DNA of 64,000 bases from an uncultured Blautia sp. (GCA_937893675.1 CALBGI010000033.1:1-64000); one strand, 5' to 3'; positions 43,463 through 53,158 are shown, counted from the first letter of the stretch. Notes: a model not told the origin generated them from the letters alone. Numbers and translations: made by a program.

Positions 43463-43494
43463 CGCCGTGGCATTTTCTGCCACGGCGTTATTTT
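43463..43494 (+). terminator. Strong hairpin in the selB leader
   Basis: CGCCGTGGCA (43463-43472), TTTTC loop, TGCCACGGCG (43478-43487), then TTATTTT. By structure it is a rho-independent terminator. It lies between the predicted sel promoter and selB, so it is either an attenuator or the terminator of an upstream transcript, in which case the promoter call is wrong. Confidence 0.75.
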
Positions 43495-43519
43495 AAAATA
43501 AAAAACCGGGGAATCAGCT

Positions 43520-45433
43520 ATGAATCATGCAATTATCGGAACCGCCGGCCATGTGGACCACGGAAAAACCTGTCTGATCAAGGCGCTGACGGGGATTGAT
43601 ACCGACCGCCTGAAAGAGGAAAAGAAAAGAGGAATTACCATTGAGCTGGGCTTTGCCTATCTGGATTTTTCTGACGGGCAGCGAGTGGGCATTGTGGACG
43701 TGCCCGGCCATGAAAAATTTGTCAAAAATATGCTGGCCGGAGCGGGTGGTATAGACATTGCTATGCTTGTGGTTGCGGCGGATGAGGGAATCATGCCTCA
43801 GACAGTGGAGCATCTGGATATTCTCTCCATCCTGGGTATTTCCAGAGGCGTTGTGGTGCTCACCAAGACGGATCTGGTGGAGACAGAGTTTCTGGAACTG
43901 GTACAGGAGGATGTCCGGGAGCTGACAAAGGGGACGTTTCTGGAAGGAGCCCCCCTGCTTCTGGTATCCGCCTATGAGGGTAGCGGACTGGAGACTCTGA
44001 AGGAGACCTTGCACGAACTTTGTATTTCCCTGCCGGAAAAGGCGGGGACGGGGAATTTTCGTCTGCCTATTGACCGAGTGTTTACCTTGAAAGGCTTTGG
44101 CACCATTGTCACTGGCACCATGGCAGAAGGGCGGCTCAAAAAAGAGCAGGAGGCTTATCTTTACCCCGAAAATATTCCTGTAAAAATCCGAAGTGTCCAG
44201 GTGCATGGGCAAGAGGCAAAGCAAGCCTGCGCAGGACAGCGGGCGGCGGTGAATATCCCTGCCCGCAGGAAGGATGAGATTTTCCGCGGAGATGTACTTG
44301 CGTCCAGGGGAAGTCTTTATCCCACAAGGATGCTGGATGTGCGGGTGGAGGCTCTGAAGCACACAAAACGCAGCATTCGCAACGGAAGCCGTGTGCACGT
44401 TTACCATGGGACAAAGGAGCTCCTGGGAAAAATCGTGCTCATGGACAGGGAGGAGCTGAAGGCGGGAGAGCACTGCTATGCCCAGCTTCGCCTGGAGGAG
44501 GAAACTGCGGCAAAAAAATGGGACCATTTTGTGGTTCGGTTTTATTCTCCGGCAGAGACCATAGGAGGCGGCATCATTCTGGATGCCTGCCCAGTGAAGC
44601 ACCGCAGAAATGACAGACAGGTGCAGGCGGACTTCGCGGTCAAAGAAAAGGGAAGCCAGCAGGAAATGCTGGAGCTATCCTGCCGGGAGCACTGGGGCTG
44701 CTTTTATACTCTCAGGGAGCTGGCGCAGCGAAGCAGCCTGGCGCGCAGCGAGGTGAAGCAGTGCGCGGAGAAGCTTGCAAAGGCCGGGAAGCTGGTGCCT
44801 CTTTTGGAGGATATCTACATTCACAGGGAAGAGCTTTCCTTTTACCAGAAAAAAACAGAGGCTTTTTTGGAAAATTTCCATAAGGAAAATCCCCTGAAAG
44901 AGGGAATGGGAATGGAGGAGGTCAGAAGCCGTCTGAATCTGGGCGATGTGCGTTTTGCAGACGCGATTCTTGAAATCCTCAAAAAAGAAAAAATCATCAA
45001 GGAAGAAAAGGGTCTGATCAGCCGGAAACGTTTTAAGGTGGTCGTCAAAGCCGACGAAGGAGCCATGCTTGATGAGATCGTGAAGTATTATCTGGAAGCC
45101 GGGTTTGCTCCGCTGACAACGGAGCTGTACATAAAGGCGCATAAGGATCAGAAGAAGTTTTCGGCTGTGTTTACCTCTCTTCTGAACAAAAAGACCTTGA
45201 TCCGTCTGGACGCGCAGTACTGCGTGCACAGGGAATATTACCGGAAGGCCAGGGAGGCGTTTCTTGAAATGATAAAAGAGCGCCCGTCGGTTGCGCTGGG
45301 AGAGTTTCGGGATTACCTGGGCTGTTCCCGCAAGATTGCAGTGGCGCTTCTGGAGCATTTCGACAAAAACGGTTTTACCAGAAAAACAGAGGAAGGCAGA
45401 GTATTGAAAACTTCCTCGGAGAAAGGCAGGTGA
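43520..45433 (+). CDS. selB: Selenocysteine-specific elongation factor SelB
   Basis: 637 residues. GTPase motifs [14 protein letters not shown] (G1), [12 protein letters not shown] (G2), DVPGHE (G3) and LTKTD (G4) are in the first 130 residues. The C-terminal third carries the winged helices that bind SECIS RNA ([36 protein letters not shown]). It brings Sec-tRNA to UGA codons with a SECIS hairpin. First gene of selB-selD-selA; the targets visible here are fdhF and selD. Confidence 0.97.
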   Translation: MNHAIIGTAGHVDHGKTCLIKALTGIDTDRLKEEKKRGITIELGFAYLDFSDGQRVGIVDVPGHEKFVKNMLAGAGGIDIAMLVVAADEGIMPQTVEHLDILSILGISRGVVVLTKTDLVETEFLELVQEDVRELTKGTFLEGAPLLLVSAYEGSGLETLKETLHELCISLPEKAGTGNFRLPIDRVFTLKGFGTIVTGTMAEGRLKKEQEAYLYPENIPVKIRSVQVHGQEAKQACAGQRAAVNIPARRKDEIFRGDVLASRGSLYPTRMLDVRVEALKHTKRSIRNGSRVHVYHGTKELLGKIVLMDREELKAGEHCYAQLRLEEETAAKKWDHFVVRFYSPAETIGGGIILDACPVKHRRNDRQVQADFAVKEKGSQQEMLELSCREHWGCFYTLRELAQRSSLARSEVKQCAEKLAKAGKLVPLLEDIYIHREELSFYQKKTEAFLENFHKENPLKEGMGMEEVRSRLNLGDVRFADAILEILKKEKIIKEEKGLISRKRFKVVVKADEGAMLDEIVKYYLEAGFAPLTTELYIKAHKDQKKFSAVFTSLLNKKTLIRLDAQYCVHREYYRKAREAFLEMIKERPSVALGEFRDYLGCSRKIAVALLEHFDKNGFTRKTEEGRVLKTSSEKGR

Positions 45434-45438
45434 GAAGG

Positions 45439-46476
45439 GTGCAGAATGAAAAAATACGTTTGACACAGCTTGCAAAAACCGGCGGCTGAGCGGCAAAAGT
45501 AGGTCCTGGGACCCTTGCTCAAGTTTTGAGTAAGCTGCCGAAATTTGCAGACGAGCGGCTTCTGGTAGGCACGGAGACGTCGGATGACGCAGCCGTATAT
45601 CAGGTGAGCCCTGCGCTTGCGATGATCCAGACGGTTGATTTTTTTACACCGATCGTGGATGACCCGTATACCTTCGGGCAGATTGCCGCAGCCAATGCCC
45701 TGAGCGATATTTACGCCATGGGCGGAGAGCCGAAGCTGGCATTGAATATTGCGGCATTTCCAAACTGTCTGGATGTGGAGATTCTGGGGGAAATACTGAA
45801 GGGCGGTGCGGACAAGGTCCTGGAAGCAGGGGCTGTACTGGCCGGAGGGCATACCATTCAGGATGAGGAACCGAAATACGGCCTCTGCGTCACCGGCTTT
45901 GTGCATCCGGCGCGTCTGTGGAAAAATTATGGCGCACAGGAAGGGGATGTGCTGATCCTTACCAAGCCGTTGGGAAGCGGTATCTTGAATACAGCCTGTA
46001 AGGCAGAATTGGCCTCTGAACAGGAGACTGCGCAGGCAGTGCGGGTGATGAGCACTCTGAACAAATACGCCGCGGATATCTGCAGAGACTATGAGGTACA
46101 TTGCTGTACCGATGTGACAGGCTTTGGCCTGGCCGGACATGCCCTGGAAATGGCGAAGGGAAGCAAAAAAACGTTTGTGATAGAGACGAAGAAGCTTCCT
46201 GTTCTGGCAGGGGCAGAGGATTATGCAAATATGGGCCTGATTCCTGCCGGGGCTTATCGGAACCGGGAGTTTGCCGGGGAGGATGTGAAAAGTCTGGTAA
46301 AAGAAACCTGGCTGGAGGATGTGGTCTATGACCCGCAGACCTCGGGAGGGCTTCTTCTGGCAGTCCCGAAAGAGGCAGCAGAGAAGCTTTTGAAGGCCTT
46401 ATCCGCGCTTTCTCTGCCCAATGGTATTGTGGGAATGGTTATGAAACCCGAAGACAAGGCATTGATACTGAAATAG
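45439..46476 (+). CDS. selD: Selenide, water dikinase SelD, itself containing selenocysteine
   Basis: 345 residues when read from GTG at 45439 through the in-frame TGA at 45487-45489 (Sec17). The N-terminus reads IRLTQLAKTGG-U-AAKVGPGTLAQVL, matching SelD proteins where this residue is Cys or Sec and the next Lys is catalytic. GAGAAGG lies before the GTG, six bases after selB ends. A caller that stops at TGA would begin at a TTG at 45526 and lose the active site. It makes selenophosphate from selenide and ATP. NALSDIYAMGG, AGGHTIQDEEPKYGL and DVTGFGLAGHALEMA are further signatures. Confidence 0.96.
45487..45520 (+). promoter_or_regulatory. Sec UGA codon and SECIS-like hairpin in selD
   Basis: Directly after the UGA the RNA can fold GAGC/GCTC (45488-45491/45516-45519) outside, CAA/TTG in the middle and GGTC/GACC around a CTGG loop at the tip. 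Position and size fit a bacterial SECIS; the loop differs from that of fdhF. Confidence 0.65.
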
Positions 46477-46486
46477 AAGAAATAAG

Positions 46487-47890
46487 ATGGACAAACAGGA
46501 ATATTTCAAGAGGATCCCCAAGGTAGATGCTGTTTTGCGGGAACCGGAAATAGAGGAGCTGTGCGATATTTATGGAAGAGGCATGGTTTTGACCGGAATC
46601 CGTATTGCGATGGAACACCTGCGGGAGACCATACAGCGAGAAACGGGGACAGGGGCAGAAAAAGCTCTTGCCAACTGGAAAACAGAGGTTCTGGAGGCGG
46701 TTGCATCTCTGGAAGAGCCTTCTTTAAAAAAAGTATTTAACGCCACAGGCGTAATCCTGCACACCAATATGGGGCGTGCGCCTCTGGGAAAGGTACAGAG
46801 GGACGCCGCTCTTTTGGCGATGAGCGGGTACTCCAATTTGGAGTATGATCTGGAGCGCGGAAGCCGGGGGAAACGCTGGGAGCACTACGCGCGTCTTATC
46901 GCACAGGTGACCGGCGCCGAGGGAGCCATTGCCGTAAACAATAATGCAGCTTCGGTGACCTTGATTCTGAAAACCCTCGCAGAGGGCAGGGAAGTCATCG
47001 TTTCCAGAGGTGAGCTCATTGAAATCGGCGGGCGCTTCCGCATTCCCGATGTCATGGAGCAGAGCGGCGCCGTTCTGCGGGAAACGGGCTGCACCAACCG
47101 TACCAGGATTTCGGATTATGAGCGGGCGATCAATGAAAATACGGCGGCGCTTTTAAAGGTGCACACCAGTAATTACCGGATCCAGGGTTTCACAGAGGAG
47201 GCTTCGGTGGAGGAACTGGTGAGACTGGGGAAGAAATACGGCCTGCCGGTGATCGTGGATCTGGGAAGCGGGGTTCTGGTGGATCTGGAACGTTTCGGTC
47301 TCTCCCACGAGCCGACGGTGCAGGAAACGCTCAAAAAAGGCGCGGATTTGGTATGTTTTTCCGGCGACAAGCTTCTGGGCGGACCACAGGCCGGCATTAT
47401 AGCAGGGAAACAAAGCTATATCAAGGCTATGGAAAATCATCCGCTGATGCGGGCATTTCGCCTGGATAAATGTACCATTGCGGCGTTGACCGCTACTTTT
47501 CGGGAATATCTGGACGAGGAGAGGGCGATAAAGAACATACCGGTGCTGGAGATGCTGTCCTGCCCCGCAGAAGAGCTGCAGAGACGGGCGGTCAAGATGG
47601 CAGAGGCTCTGAGAGAAACCGCCTATCCGGGGGAATTTCGCGCAGAGGAAAGTGCGTCTGCTGCCGGCGGCGGCGCTTTGCCCGCCGAAGAATTTCCAGG
47701 CTTTGCCGTAACCGTAAAGCCGCAGGGGGAATCCTGCGAAAAACTGGCTTTGCGGCTTCGCAAGCTGCCGATTCCGGTGATCGCGCGTATTCAAAATGAA
47801 AAAATCTGGCTGGATATGCGTACGGTTCTCAGGGAAGAGATACTGGATCTGAAAAAAGAATTGTGTGATTTTTTTGGCGGGTGCCTGTGA
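46487..47890 (+). CDS. selA: L-seryl-tRNA(Sec) selenium transferase
   Basis: 467 residues. KVFNATGVILHTNMGRAPL, YSNLEYDLERGSRGKRWEH, VNNNAASVTL and the PLP-lysine region CFSGDKLLGGPQAGIIAG are SelA hallmarks. It converts Ser-tRNA(Sec) to Sec-tRNA(Sec) with selenophosphate. It starts 10 bp after selD. Its last codons (GGCL, stop) are complementary to the 3' end of the tRNA-Sec gene on the other strand. Confidence 0.97.
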   Translation: MDKQEYFKRIPKVDAVLREPEIEELCDIYGRGMVLTGIRIAMEHLRETIQRETGTGAEKALANWKTEVLEAVASLEEPSLKKVFNATGVILHTNMGRAPLGKVQRDAALLAMSGYSNLEYDLERGSRGKRWEHYARLIAQVTGAEGAIAVNNNAASVTLILKTLAEGREVIVSRGELIEIGGRFRIPDVMEQSGAVLRETGCTNRTRISDYERAINENTAALLKVHTSNYRIQGFTEEASVEELVRLGKKYGLPVIVDLGSGVLVDLERFGLSHEPTVQETLKKGADLVCFSGDKLLGGPQAGIIAGKQSYIKAMENHPLMRAFRLDKCTIAALTATFREYLDEERAIKNIPVLEMLSCPAEELQRRAVKMAEALRETAYPGEFRAEESASAAGGGALPAEEFPGFAVTVKPQGESCEKLALRLRKLPIPVIARIQNEKIWLDMRTVLREEILDLKKELCDFFGGCL

Positions 47891-47972
47891 GAATCGAACT
47901 CACCCAGGACGCGATTAACGCCCAACACAGGTTTTGAAGACCAGGGGGCACACCAGTTACCCAACGACACCC
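47875..47972 (-). tRNA. selC: tRNA-Sec (anticodon TCA)
   Basis: 98 nt with encoded CCA. The minus strand reads GGGTGTCG at the 5' end and GGCACCCGCCA at the 3' end, an extended acceptor stem with seven clear pairs. The anticodon loop is CTTCAAA-like (TCA at 47937-47935), the long variable arm is CGCGATTAACGCC-like in the sense of paired GGGCG/CGTCC, and the T arm is GTGAG-TTCGATT-CTCAC. Length and long variable arm are typical of selenocysteine tRNA. The 3' 16 nt overlap the end of selA on the opposite strand. Confidence 0.95.
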
Positions 47973-47984
47973 GTACAATGCTTT

Positions 47985-48013
47985 ATTATAGCAAAGGAAT
48001 TGTCAAAATTCAA
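47985..48013 (-). promoter_or_regulatory. Promoter of selC
   Basis: On the minus strand TTGAAT (48013-48008), 17-bp spacer, TATAAT (47990-47985), giving a start about 10 bp before the tRNA. The -35 lies 17 bp from the fdhD start codon, which reads the other way, so the two genes' expression may interfere. Confidence 0.7.
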
Positions 48014-48029
48014 TAGAAAGCGTGGGCGA

Positions 48030-48770
48030 ATGAAAAAAGAAGAGATTATCCTGCACAAAATTATCGGAGGCGATGAGTACCGCAAGGAGGACGTGGTGGC
48101 GGCAGAGCAGATCCTGGAGGTTTTTGTGGACGACTGTCCGGGATTTACAGTGAGCTGCACTCCGGAAAATCTGCAGGAGTTTTTTACAGGCCATTTGTTT
48201 TTGCGGGGAATGATCAAAGACGCTGCGCAGCTGAAGGATTTGCAGGTGGATCTGCAGAAGGGGAAGGTTTTTGCTGTGAGAAACAGGGCAGTGCAGGAGA
48301 AAGACTGCGCAGCAGAAAAGGACCGGAATGCGGCGCCCAGGGGTGTTTTCGGAAAAGGCAGCCTCCGGAAAATGCTGTGCCTTGCAGAGCAGGTGTTTGA
48401 GCATCCGGGACCGCTTTTTCTGGAAACCGGCTGTGCCCATTGCTGTGCCCTGGCTTATGGGGATAAAATTCTTTGCTGCTTTGAGGATATCGGGCGGCAC
48501 AATGCGTTGGATAAGGCCGTAGGTTTTGCGCTGCTGCAGGGGATCCCTCTGGAAGAAACGGCGGTCTATACCAGCGGGCGTATTTCAGCAGACTATGTAA
48601 AAAAGCTGGCGCATGCAGGGATTCCCACCGTGATTTCCAGAGCCGCAGTCACCGGGGAGGCGGTGCGCCTTGCGCGGGAGAACCAGATCCAGATGCTGGG
48701 CTTTGTGCGAAAGGGAAATGCCAATGTATACAGTCTGTTTCCGGAAAAGGAAAGCACTTTCTTCTTGTGA
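48030..48770 (+). CDS. fdhD: Formate dehydrogenase accessory sulfurtransferase FdhD
   Basis: 246 residues from the ATG at 48030. FLETGCAHCCALAYG holds the CxxC sulfur-carrier cysteines; FEDIGRHNALDKAVG, TSGRISADYVKKLAHAGIP and VISRAAVT are conserved FdhD blocks. It passes sulfur to the molybdenum cofactor of FdhF, needed for activity. An earlier in-frame start would run through the selC gene and is rejected. It lies between the sel genes and the formate channel, about 20 kb from fdhF. Confidence 0.94.
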   Translation: MKKEEIILHKIIGGDEYRKEDVVAAEQILEVFVDDCPGFTVSCTPENLQEFFTGHLFLRGMIKDAAQLKDLQVDLQKGKVFAVRNRAVQEKDCAAEKDRNAAPRGVFGKGSLRKMLCLAEQVFEHPGPLFLETGCAHCCALAYGDKILCCFEDIGRHNALDKAVGFALLQGIPLEETAVYTSGRISADYVKKLAHAGIPTVISRAAVTGEAVRLARENQIQMLGFVRKGNANVYSLFPEKESTFFL

Positions 48771-48845
48771 TAAACTTAACAAAGTGGTACAATAGGGATA
48801 CAGTGAGAATGTAAAGCTGTAAAAAAACTACATGGGGGTGTAGCA

Positions 48846-49601
48846 ATGAATTATGAGGATGTACAGAAGCTGTCGAATGCAGCCAGAGGAAAAATCAATC
48901 TTCTGAACAGTAACTTTGGAAAGTATTTTCTGCGTGCGGTCATGGCCGGTTTTTTTATTGATGTTGCCATGATATTCAACAATGTTGTGGGAAATATTTT
49001 CTCCGGCGCGGAGCCTCACTGGGGCAAATTTCTGGGAGCGGTGGTATTTTCCATTGCAGTTCTTCTCATAAGCCTTGTGGGAGGGGAGCTTTTTACAGGC
49101 AACAACCTTGTCATGGCCTTTGGGGCTTACGACAAAAAAGTAACCTGGGGCGAGGTCGGCAAGGTGTGGGGCATCAGCTATCTGGGAAATTTTGTGGGCT
49201 GCCTGATTCTGGCCCTGATCTTTGTGGGCGCAGGAGCGGCAGGAACCAAGGAGTATTTTGCCGGTTATATTAACAACAAACTGACCATACCTATGGGAGA
49301 AATGTTCTTTCGGGCAGTTCTCTGCAATTTCTTTGTTTGTCTTGCGGTTCTCTGCGGAATCAAGCTGAAAGAAGAAACCGCAAAGATCCTGATGATTATG
49401 ATCTGTATCTCCGGATTTGTCATCAGCGGCTTTGAACATTGTGTGGCAAACATGGGGATTTTTGTGACGGCATTTGCCATGGACACAAGCCTTTCCATTG
49501 GGGCAATGCTTCGCAATCTGGCTGTGGTAACACTGGGCAATATGGTGGGAGCAGCGGTGCTTCTGGCATGGCCCTTGAGAAAGATGAGTGCAGATAAGTA
49601 A
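48846..49601 (+). CDS. focA: Formate/nitrite transporter (FNT) family channel, FocA-like
   Basis: 251 residues with six membrane helices. FIDVAMIFNNVVG, GGELFTGNNLVMAF (about 79-92) and CISGFVISGFEHCVANM (about 187-203) are FNT signatures. FNT channels carry formate, nitrite or hydrosulfide. The neighbour fdhD and the FDH operon favour formate. Stop overlaps the topB start by one base (TAATG). Confidence 0.9.
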   Translation: MNYEDVQKLSNAARGKINLLNSNFGKYFLRAVMAGFFIDVAMIFNNVVGNIFSGAEPHWGKFLGAVVFSIAVLLISLVGGELFTGNNLVMAFGAYDKKVTWGEVGKVWGISYLGNFVGCLILALIFVGAGAAGTKEYFAGYINNKLTIPMGEMFFRAVLCNFFVCLAVLCGIKLKEETAKILMIMICISGFVISGFEHCVANMGIFVTAFAMDTSLSIGAMLRNLAVVTLGNMVGAAVLLAWPLRKMSADK

Positions 49602-51655
49602 TGTCAAAAGCTTTATACATAGCAGAAAAACCGAGTGTGGCGCAGGAATTTGCAAAAGCGCTGAAAATCAACGGACAACGAAGGGATGGCTACTTGGAAT
49701 CCGAAGACGCGGTGGTAACCTGGTGCGTAGGGCATCTGGTTACCATGAGCTATCCCGAAAAATATGATATCAAATACAAAAGGTGGAGTTTTGATACCCT
49801 GCCTTTTTTGCCGCGCGAATTTAAGTATGAGGTCATCCCTGCGGTGAGCAAGCAGTTTCAGATCGTAAAGGGACTCCTCAACCGGGCGGATGTGGATACG
49901 ATTTATGTGTGTACGGACTCCGGGCGGGAGGGAGAATATATTTACCGTCTTGTGGCGCAAATGGCCGAGGTGAAAGGCAAGCAGCAAAAAAGAGTGTGGA
50001 TTGATTCTCAGACAGAGGAGGAGATCCTCCGGGGAATCCGTGAGGCAAAGGATCTGAGTGCTTATGATAATCTGGCGGCGTCTGCCTATCTGCGGGCGAA
50101 GGAAGATTACCTTATGGGGATCAATTTTTCCAGGGTGCTGAGCCTTCGCTACGGGAACAGCGTGTCCAACTATTTGAGCACCAAATATCAGGCCATATCC
50201 GTGGGGCGTGTCATGACCTGTGTGCTTGGCATGGTGGTGCGCAGAGAGCGGGAGATCCGCGCTTTTGTGAAAACTCCTTTTTACCGTGTCATCAGCAGCA
50301 TTTCCCTGGAGGGAGAAAATTTTGACGGCGAGTGGCGCGCCGTGGAGGGCAGCCGCTATAATCAGTCGCCTTATTTATATAAAGAAAACGGATTTAAGAA
50401 AAAAGAGCACGCGCAGGAGCTGGTGGACAGATTGTCTGCGCAGCAGCCGCTTTCCTGCAGGGTGGAGAGCATTGAGCGCAAAAAAGAAAAGAAGAATCCG
50501 CCGCTGTTGTTTAACCTGGCGGAGCTGCAGAATGTGTGCTCCAAGCTTTTTAAAATCAGTCCGGACGAGACGCTCCGCATTGTGCAGGAGCTTTATGAAA
50601 AAAAACTGGTCACCTATCCCAGAACAGATGCCCGTGTACTGTCCACGGCTGTGGCGAAGGTGATCCAAAAAAATATTTCCGGCCTCTGCCGGTATCCTCA
50701 GGCGGCCGATGCGGCAAAAGAAGCGCTGGAGCTTGGGACCTGGAAGGGCATTGCAAAATCCCGTTACGTGAATGACAAGCAGATTACCGACCATTATGCC
50801 ATTATTCCCACCGGACAGGGCTTGAGCGCTTTAAACGGGCTTTCCCTTACCTCTCAGCGGGTTTATGAGACCATCGTGCGGCGTTTTTTGAGTATTTTTT
50901 ATCCTCCGGCAGTTTACCAGAAAGTAAATCTGACCACAAAAATGGGGGATGAGGCGTTTTTTTCTTCCTTTAAGGTTCTTATGGAAGAGGGATACCTGAA
51001 AATTGCAGCGAATTCCTTTGCCAGAAAGAAGGCGGGAGAGGAAACGGAAAGCAAGGGAAGCGGGGATGCAGGGGAGGACGAGGTTTCCTGTGATGCGCAT
51101 CTTTTGGAGGCATTGCAGAAATTAAAAAAGAATGATATACTTTCCGTGAAAAATCTAAGCATCAAGGAGGGGGAGACTTCCCCGCCAAAGCGCTACAATT
51201 CCGGTTCCATGATCCTTGCCATGGAGAACGCAGGACAGCTCATTGAGGATGAGGAGCTGCGGGCGCAGATCAAGGGCAGCGGAATCGGCACCAGCGCCAC
51301 AAGAGCTGAGATTCTCAAAAAGCTGTTCCATATCAAATACCTGTCGCTCAACAAGAAAACCCAGGTGATCACCCCGACACTGCTGGGGGAGATGATCTTT
51401 GATGTGGTAAACTGCTCCATTCGGCAGCTGCTGAATCCTGAACTGACAGCCAGCTGGGAAAAGGGACTCACCTATGTGGCAGAGGGAAGCATCACGGAGC
51501 AGGAATATATGGACAAGCTGGAGCATTTTGTGAGGATCCGCACAAACCAGGTGGAGGGAAGCAATTACCAGTATGCCCTGCGCCAGTTCTTTGATGCAGC
51601 GGCACAGTATTATAAGAAACCAGCCGCTTCAAAACGAGGAGGAAAAACATCATGA
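49601..51655 (+). CDS. topB: DNA topoisomerase III
   Basis: 684 residues. The toprim domain starts SKALYIAEKPSVAQEFAKAL and continues CTDSGREGEYIYRLV; the catalytic tyrosine is in KKLVTYPRTDARVL. It is a type IA enzyme that unlinks single strands, usually chromosomal but also found on mobile elements. The gene is coupled to focA at the start and overlaps the next gene by four bases at the end. Confidence 0.96.
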   Translation: MSKALYIAEKPSVAQEFAKALKINGQRRDGYLESEDAVVTWCVGHLVTMSYPEKYDIKYKRWSFDTLPFLPREFKYEVIPAVSKQFQIVKGLLNRADVDTIYVCTDSGREGEYIYRLVAQMAEVKGKQQKRVWIDSQTEEEILRGIREAKDLSAYDNLAASAYLRAKEDYLMGINFSRVLSLRYGNSVSNYLSTKYQAISVGRVMTCVLGMVVRREREIRAFVKTPFYRVISSISLEGENFDGEWRAVEGSRYNQSPYLYKENGFKKKEHAQELVDRLSAQQPLSCRVESIERKKEKKNPPLLFNLAELQNVCSKLFKISPDETLRIVQELYEKKLVTYPRTDARVLSTAVAKVIQKNISGLCRYPQAADAAKEALELGTWKGIAKSRYVNDKQITDHYAIIPTGQGLSALNGLSLTSQRVYETIVRRFLSIFYPPAVYQKVNLTTKMGDEAFFSSFKVLMEEGYLKIAANSFARKKAGEETESKGSGDAGEDEVSCDAHLLEALQKLKKNDILSVKNLSIKEGETSPPKRYNSGSMILAMENAGQLIEDEELRAQIKGSGIGTSATRAEILKKLFHIKYLSLNKKTQVITPTLLGEMIFDVVNCSIRQLLNPELTASWEKGLTYVAEGSITEQEYMDKLEHFVRIRTNQVEGSNYQYALRQFFDAAAQYYKKPAASKRGGKTS

Positions 51656-52320
51656 TGAAAGACGTTACCATTGAAAATCTTCTGGATCTGAATGAAACCA
51701 TTGCGAAAGAGCTGTTTGAGGGGAAGACCTATCCCTGGGAGGTGCTTCCGGAGATCGGATCGTTTATAGAGAAACTGGGAAAAACATTGCCGGCAGAGGA
51801 GTATGCCTGCAGAGACGGCAATGTCTGGATCGCAAAATCTGCGAAGGTGGCGCCGACGGCCTGTGTGAATGGACCCTGCATTATCGGAAAAGAAGCCGAG
51901 GTGCGCCACTGCGCGTTTATCCGGGGAAACGCCATTGTAGGTGAGGGCGCTGTCGTAGGAAATTCCACGGAGCTGAAAAACGTAGTGCTGTTTAACAAGG
52001 TACAGGTTCCCCATTACAATTATGTGGGAGATTCTGTGCTTGGGTTTAAATCCCACATGGGAGCAGGCTCGATCTGTTCCAATGTGAAATCTGACAAAAA
52101 GCTGGTTGTGGTAAAGGACAAAGAAGAGCAGGTGGAAACCGGATTGAAAAAATTCGGTGCGATGCTGGGAGACAACGTGGAAGTTGGTTGCGGATCTGTT
52201 CTCAATCCGGGAACTGTGATTGGAAGAAATTCCAACATTTATCCCCTTTCCCCGGTGCGCGGCTGTGTTCCGGCAAACAGCATTTACAAAAATCAGAAGG
52301 ACATTGTAACGAAACGATAA
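51652..52320 (+). CDS. Left-handed beta-helix acyltransferase/nucleotidyltransferase-like protein
   Basis: 222 residues. Hexapeptide repeats run from about 62 to 200 (VWIAKSAKVAPTACVNGPCIIGKEAEV..., VGDSVLGFKSHMGAGSICSNVK), resembling the GlmU C-terminal domain without the N-terminal pyrophosphorylase. Substrate unknown. Overlaps topB (ATGATGA). Confidence 0.82.
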   Translation: MMKDVTIENLLDLNETIAKELFEGKTYPWEVLPEIGSFIEKLGKTLPAEEYACRDGNVWIAKSAKVAPTACVNGPCIIGKEAEVRHCAFIRGNAIVGEGAVVGNSTELKNVVLFNKVQVPHYNYVGDSVLGFKSHMGAGSICSNVKSDKKLVVVKDKEEQVETGLKKFGAMLGDNVEVGCGSVLNPGTVIGRNSNIYPLSPVRGCVPANSIYKNQKDIVTKR

Positions 52321-52338
52321 AGTCAGGAGTACACGATT

Positions 52339-53139
52339 ATGAAGCTTACCATGCTGGGAACCGGCAATGCCATGGTGACCGAATGCTATAATACATGCTT
52401 TGCCCTCACGGAGGGCGGAGAGCATTTTCTGGTGGACGGAGGCGGCGGAGGGACAATCCTTCGGCAGCTGAAGCATGCGGATATGGACTGGAAAGACATT
52501 CACCATATTTTTATCACACATAAGCATGTGGATCATTTGCTGGGGCTTGTGTATCTGGTGCGGGTCATCTGCCAGAATATGAAGCAGGGGAAATATGAGG
52601 GAGAGGCGTTTATCTACGGACATGCAGAGGTGCTGTCCATGCTGGAGGAGATTGCGCGTTTGCTTCTGCAGGAGAATCAGACGAAATTCATCGGAGACAG
52701 GCTTCATCTGGTTACGGTAAAGGACGGAGAATGCCGTGAAATTCTCGGACATAAGGTGACTTTCTTTGATATCCATTCCACAAAAGCAAGACAGTTTGGC
52801 TTTTCCCTGATGCTTGATGAGACGGAGAAGCTTACCTGCTGTGGGGATGAACCATACAATGACTTTGAGGAGGTTTACGCGAAGGACAGCAAGTGGCTGC
52901 TGCATGAGGCTTTCTGTCTCTGCAGTCAGGCGGATGTGTTCAAGCCTTACGAGAAGCATCATTCCACGGTGAAGGAAGCCTGCGAGACGGCAAAGAAGCT
53001 GAATGTAAAGAATTTGATTCTCTATCATACAGAGGATAAGAATATTCTTCGCAGAAAAGAGCTTTATACAGAGGAAGGCAGGCAGTTTTATGACGGCAAT
53101 CTGTATGTGCCGGAGGATTTTGAGTGGTTTGAGTTATAA
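52339..53139 (+). CDS. Metallo-beta-lactamase-fold hydrolase (RNase Z-like)
   Basis: 266 residues. MKLTMLGTGNAM and the zinc motif THKHVDHLLG (HxHxDH, about 60-69) are clear; CCGDEP and HEAFC supply later metal ligands. It resembles the ElaC/RNase Z branch but lacks a recognisable long exosite arm, so it may act on a small substrate. Confidence 0.85.
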   Translation: MKLTMLGTGNAMVTECYNTCFALTEGGEHFLVDGGGGGTILRQLKHADMDWKDIHHIFITHKHVDHLLGLVYLVRVICQNMKQGKYEGEAFIYGHAEVLSMLEEIARLLLQENQTKFIGDRLHLVTVKDGECREILGHKVTFFDIHSTKARQFGFSLMLDETEKLTCCGDEPYNDFEEVYAKDSKWLLHEAFCLCSQADVFKPYEKHHSTVKEACETAKKLNVKNLILYHTEDKNILRRKELYTEEGRQFYDGNLYVPEDFEWFEL

Positions 53140-53158
53140 AGATATGATTTTTATAAAA

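Noticed and set aside
47985..48007. TTGACA as -35 for selC
   Set aside because: It is only 10 bp from TATAAT; TTGAAT further upstream has the correct 17-bp spacing.
47934..48029. Longer N-terminus for FdhD starting at 47934
   Set aside because: It would be translated from within the tRNA-Sec gene and lacks a ribosome binding site; the conserved FdhD sequence begins after 48030.
49601..51655. topB as a mark of an integrative element
   Set aside because: No relaxase, integrase, type IV secretion or single-strand binding genes are near; it is coupled to chromosomal-type neighbours.
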